This document shows, in pieces, positions 61,214 through 64,000 of a stretch of DNA of 64,000 bases. Source of the DNA: Mycobacterium sp. IS-1590 (GTDB lineage Bacteria > Actinomycetota > Actinomycetes > Mycobacteriales > Mycobacteriaceae). Under the pieces are notes generated by a model. It was not told where the DNA came from. It worked only from the letters and a program-made list of their open reading frames with translations, and did not search any database. Made by a program: the position numbers and the translations under genes. Every line of letters starts with the position of its first letter. Position 1 is the stretch's first letter. Location of the stretch: NCBI RefSeq assembly GCF_001500025.1, contig NZ_LQIW01000045.1, positions 1 to 64,000 of the forward strand, given 5' to 3'.

Positions 61214-61546
61214 AAGCACGGCGGTCGAAATCGAGGCGACCACAACGAAACTCGGTGCCACACCCGCAGATGTCAGCTTGCGCAACAGCATCCCCAGCAC
61301 GATGGTGCACACCCACACCACGAGGCCGGTCGGGATCAGCGAATAGGGACGCCGCCACCCGAGCGACAGTGCCCACCCGGCAAGAGCGCCCGACACGAAC
61401 GGCCACGCGGTCTCGGCGATACCGGCCAGATCGAGGCCTTCGTCGTGGCTGCGCCGTCCGATGGCGGCGAACACGATCAGGCAGGCCACGTCGGTGGCCA
61501 GCGCGGTCAGGGCCGGCCGGGTCTGTTCCGAGCTATCGATCGGCAT
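61169..61546 (-). CDS. DUF3054 membrane protein
   Basis: A 125-residue protein with four predicted helices and the DUF3054 pattern (IVFAAIGRRSHDEG, GIAETAWPFVSGALAGW, WRRPYSLIPTGLVVWVCTIVLGMLLRKLTSAG). Function unknown; such proteins occur widely in actinobacteria. The start overlaps the M23 lipoprotein stop by 14 bp; the 3' end overlaps the kinase gene by 45 bp. Confidence 0.85.
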   Translation of the reverse strand: MPIDSSEQTRPALTALATDVACLIVFAAIGRRSHDEGLDLAGIAETAWPFVSGALAGWALSLGWRRPYSLIPTGLVVWVCTIVLGMLLRKLTSAGVAPSFVVVASISTAVLLLGWRAGIHLMTRR

Positions 61547-62789
61547 AGGTCATCACATCCAGTTCCAATGGCATGGCGGTCTTTTCGTCGCGAGAGGCGA
61601 ATCCGGGCTCAAACTGTGCGGACGTCCCCGCGAAAAGCCTGTCGACGGCGTCGTCGTCGACGAGTCTCGTGTCGAGCCGGAAATCGTCGATCACGAAAGG
61701 TAATCCGTTGGAGCCCAACGGGTCCGGTGAACTCATGACCTGAAAGTGCAGGTGTGGTGCGGTGGAGTTGCCGGTGTTGCCGACGTTGCCGAGCACCTGT
61801 CCCGCGGTCAGCCGGTCGCCGGGTTTGACCGCAACAGTCCCGGTCTTGATGTGCGCGTACAGCGCGTAATTCCCGTCGCCGAGATCCTGTACGACGTGGT
61901 TGCCTGCGTACTGGCTCAGCGGGAGGCCGGTCGGGTCGCGGCCGGGCACCTGCTCGGGCAGGCCGTCGAGCACCGAGACCACCCGTCCGTCACCGACGGC
62001 GTGGATGTCGGCGCCGAAGTAGGAGAAACTCTCGGGTTTCGACGCGTCGCCGGTGAGCAGGCGTCCGTCGGGGTCGAGCTGGATATAGTCGATCGCGAAT
62101 CGTTCCGCGGCCCAGAGTCGGCCGTTGACCGGGTTGAGCGCCGTGCGGTGGGCGCTGGTGGCGCAGCATCCACCGCCGTCGACCCAACTCGCCCCCCTCA
62201 ACGGGGGCCGGATGACGACGGGTTCGCGGGGTTGAACTTCGACAGGGGCGATGTCGACGGTTTGGTCGGCGGGGAAGAGCGGATCCTGCGGGTCGGGGTT
62301 CGCCAGAGCGACGGCGTGTGTGAGCCGCGTCGGCGTCTGCACGTCGTCGCCCAGCGCGACGTCGAACCACACGAGCGCTGTCTGAGCGGGTCCGATTGTC
62401 GTTGTGGGACTGGGTGTTCCGATGATCCGCGCCCATTGCGCCAATTGATCGCCCTGGAGGTCGAGTAGGGCGACGTCGCGGTCCAGCACGGTGATCGACT
62501 TCATGGTCAGCGGGTGCGGCAGCGTGTTGGTCAGGCTGATCTCGTACACCAGATGCTTCTTGCCGTCCGTGGCCCGCACCGGCACGGGCTGACTGATGGC
62601 GTCGCCGACGATCGGGGTGGCCACCGACGGGGCGGGAGCTCGCCGTGGTCCTTGAGGCGGGGGAGAGGCCGTCGTCGTCGTTTCCGGCGACGACTCGGTC
62701 GGCGATGTCAGTTCGGCCGGCTGCATGGCCGGCGAACAGGCGGCGATCAGTGCCGCAGCACCGAGGACGGCTACCGCTGGTCGGCGCAT
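61533..62789 (-). CDS. M23-family metallopeptidase-type lipoprotein
   Basis: A 418-residue lipoprotein (lipobox IAACS, Cys18) with a Pro/Thr-rich linker, an Ig-like middle part (about 75-200) and a LytM/M23 domain at the end. Motifs: AHRTALNPVNGRLWAAERFAIDY, HVVQDLGDGNYALYAHIKTG and GNVGNTGNSTAPHLHFQVMSS, the last holding the HxH zinc site. Such proteins trim peptidoglycan or are regulatory. It is transcribed with the UPF0104-type gene upstream (19-bp overlap). Confidence 0.87.
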   Translation of the reverse strand: MRRPAVAVLGAAALIAACSPAMQPAELTSPTESSPETTTTASPPPQGPRRAPAPSVATPIVGDAISQPVPVRATDGKKHLVYEISLTNTLPHPLTMKSITVLDRDVALLDLQGDQLAQWARIIGTPSPTTTIGPAQTALVWFDVALGDDVQTPTRLTHAVALANPDPQDPLFPADQTVDIAPVEVQPREPVVIRPPLRGASWVDGGGCCATSAHRTALNPVNGRLWAAERFAIDYIQLDPDGRLLTGDASKPESFSYFGADIHAVGDGRVVSVLDGLPEQVPGRDPTGLPLSQYAGNHVVQDLGDGNYALYAHIKTGTVAVKPGDRLTAGQVLGNVGNTGNSTAPHLHFQVMSSPDPLGSNGLPFVIDDFRLDTRLVDDDAVDRLFAGTSAQFEPGFASRDEKTAMPLELDVMTYADR

Positions 62790-63835
62790 GCGTCGGGGTC
62801 GACGTCGGTGTCGGTGCGGAACATGAAGAAGAACACCACCCATCCGATCGCGGCGATGAAGATCCAGCTGATCAACCGGTAGATCAGCATCGCCGAGATC
62901 GCCGAGGCCAGTGTCATTCCGCTCGACACCAGACCGGGGACCAGCACCGCTTCCACCACCAGCAACCCGCCGGGCATGAGCGGAATCGAGCCGACCGCGC
63001 GGGCGGCGACGTAGGCCACGATGACCCCGAGCAGCGAGGGGCGCCCGCCGGCTGCGTAACAGGCGAACAGCAGCGTGCCCACGCCGGTGACCAGCGTGAA
63101 CATCGACCAGGTGGATGCGATGCCGAGCTGACGCCTGCTCAGCTTCACCGACTCGAGCTGGGCCAGCGTCCCACGCCATTTGGTCAGCCCGTTGTGGGCG
63201 GGTTTCGCGCGAACGTAGTTGACCCAGGACAGCACCCGCACCCCGATGCCGTCGAGCAGATCCGGTCGTGAGGCCACCGCCTGTGCCAGCACGATCAGCA
63301 TGATGAAACCGGCCAGTGTAAAGATCAGCGAGAACGGATTGTGCTTGGCGCCGAGGAAGAATGCGCTGCCCAACCCCAGCAACGCCAGGCTGATCACCTG
63401 CAGCGCACCCGACATCACGAGCTGCCAGGAGGCGATGACCGGAGTCGCGCCCCAGAGCCGCTGCTGGCGGTAGATGAACGTCGCCGACAGCACCGGTCCG
63501 CCCGGCAGCGTCGTGCTCAGCGAGTTGCCTGCATAGAACGCGGCTTGTGAACGCCATTGCCGCACAGGCACTCCCGCCGACCGCAACAGCTTGCGTTGGA
63601 TGTCGCCGAAGAAGTGCATCGACGCCAACGCGGTGCCCACCGCCGCCAGCACCCACCACCACTTCGCGGTGTAGAGGCTGTGCCACGCCTTGGCGAGCTG
63701 ATCCCACACCAATCCGAGTTCGACGCTCAGTACGACGGCCGCTACGGCGAGGACGGCCCACCGCAGCCACCAGTACTTCCCGCGCAGAGAGCGCCCTTGG
63801 CTGCGGGCTGCACTCGCAGGCGCGTCGTGTGCCAC
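62771..63835 (-). CDS. UPF0104/LPG-synthase-TM-type polytopic membrane protein (Rv0204c-like)
   Basis: A 354-residue protein with about eight helices and the family motifs FYAGNSLSTTLPGGPVLSATF and VGSIPLMPGGLLVVEAVLVPGLV (two PGG turns). This is the UPF0104 family, related to the membrane part of lysyl-phosphatidylglycerol synthase and to the flippase MprF. Place and length fit M. tuberculosis Rv0204c. It is the first gene of a minus-strand operon with the M23 lipoprotein and DUF3054 genes. Confidence 0.85.
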   Translation of the reverse strand: MAHDAPASAARSQGRSLRGKYWWLRWAVLAVAAVVLSVELGLVWDQLAKAWHSLYTAKWWWVLAAVGTALASMHFFGDIQRKLLRSAGVPVRQWRSQAAFYAGNSLSTTLPGGPVLSATFIYRQQRLWGATPVIASWQLVMSGALQVISLALLGLGSAFFLGAKHNPFSLIFTLAGFIMLIVLAQAVASRPDLLDGIGVRVLSWVNYVRAKPAHNGLTKWRGTLAQLESVKLSRRQLGIASTWSMFTLVTGVGTLLFACYAAGGRPSLLGVIVAYVAARAVGSIPLMPGGLLVVEAVLVPGLVSSGMTLASAISAMLIYRLISWIFIAAIGWVVFFFMFRTDTDVDPDACADQR

Positions 63836-63910
63836 GGAGTAAGGGTAAGGCGTAGTGCTCTGTTTCCCTCAGATCCGTCGCTGCAAGTGACAGGCCGTTA
63901 CGCTATCGGG

Positions 63911-64000
63911 ATGCCTGGGGGCCCATCTCTTGATGACGAGTCCGTCTCACCTCTCGTTCGCAAGGGGGCAGCCTGGTCGTGGCGCCTACTCGTCATCCTC
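63911..64000 (+). CDS. AI-2E-type transporter (Rv0205-like), 3' truncated by window edge
   Basis: The first 30 codons of a plus-strand gene, ATG 63911: MPGGPSLDDESVSPLVRK and then GAAWSWRLLVIL, a cytoplasmic start running into a first helix. The wording and the place after the UPF0104-type gene match M. tuberculosis Rv0205, an AI-2E (UPF0118) family membrane protein. The rest is outside the window. Confidence 0.72.
   Translation, partial: MPGGPSLDDESVSPLVRKGAAWSWRLLVIL

Noticed and set aside
61533..62789. Possible missing first zinc ligand in the M23 domain
   Set aside because: At first the HxxxD pair seemed lost, but the subfamily has the His in an earlier AHRTAL segment and RFAIDY later, so the site looks intact.

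Overview
The window is high-GC DNA from a fast-growing mycobacterium (Mycolicibacterium type). This is my reading from gene content and gene order, not from a database search. The diagnostic genes are recognisable orthologues of fusA2, treS-mak (pep2), pncA, ilvD, ricR, an Rv0192-like L,D-transpeptidase, zmp1, the Rv0199/Rv0200 pair, mmpL11 with its Rv0203-type haemophore, and the start of an Rv0205-like transporter. Genes are densely packed, often joined by 1-4 bp stop/start overlaps, and GTG or TTG starts are common. I see no rRNA, tRNA, CRISPR array or insertion sequence.

Layout. 0-3.4 kb: the tail of a probable HNH/13E12-type gene, an MHS-type MFS transporter and small membrane proteins. 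3.4-7.2 kb: a partner-switching (Rsb-like) regulatory module with an ANTAR protein, two separate STAS proteins and a PAS-GAF-phosphatase-kinase hub. 7.3-11.3 kb: a secreted/membrane cluster built around a sedolisin (S53) protease. 11.3-25 kb: a block resembling M. tuberculosis Rv0120c-Rv0127 (fusA2, an F420/PPOX-type protein, treS, mak). It is interrupted by an ABC importer whose ATPase gene carries a one-base frameshift, an OPRTase-like gene and a HugZ-like gene. 25-35.5 kb: glgX, an enoyl-CoA hydratase, pncA, a translationally coupled four-gene membrane/cupredoxin operon, and an alcohol dehydrogenase-decarboxylase pair. 35.5-39.2 kb: a lower-GC three-gene cassette with type VII secretion signatures (a YxxxD protein, a duplicated-domain membrane protein and an EspK-like protein). 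39.5-64 kb: a block resembling Rv0187-Rv0205, with an inserted IclR / FAD-oxidoreductase / PhlG-like hydrolase segment and two paralogous secreted proteins. It includes ilvD, a copper-responsive DUF305-ricR operon with a clear operator, the Ldt, zmp1 with an extra glycosyltransferase, mmpL11, two haemophores, a PrrAB-like two-component system, an M23 lipoprotein and a UPF0104-type membrane protein.

How the genes work together. TreS and maltokinase convert trehalose to maltose-1-phosphate for alpha-glucan synthesis, and GlgX trims glucan. RicR and the DUF305 lipoprotein handle copper, from an operator that lies beside the iron-sulphur enzyme gene ilvD. MmpL11 and the haemophores handle haem or lipids next to a two-component system that may sense the envelope. 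The least described parts are the YxxxD/EspK-like cassette, the cupredoxin membrane operon, the S53 protease cluster and the FAD oxidase/PhlG-like pair.
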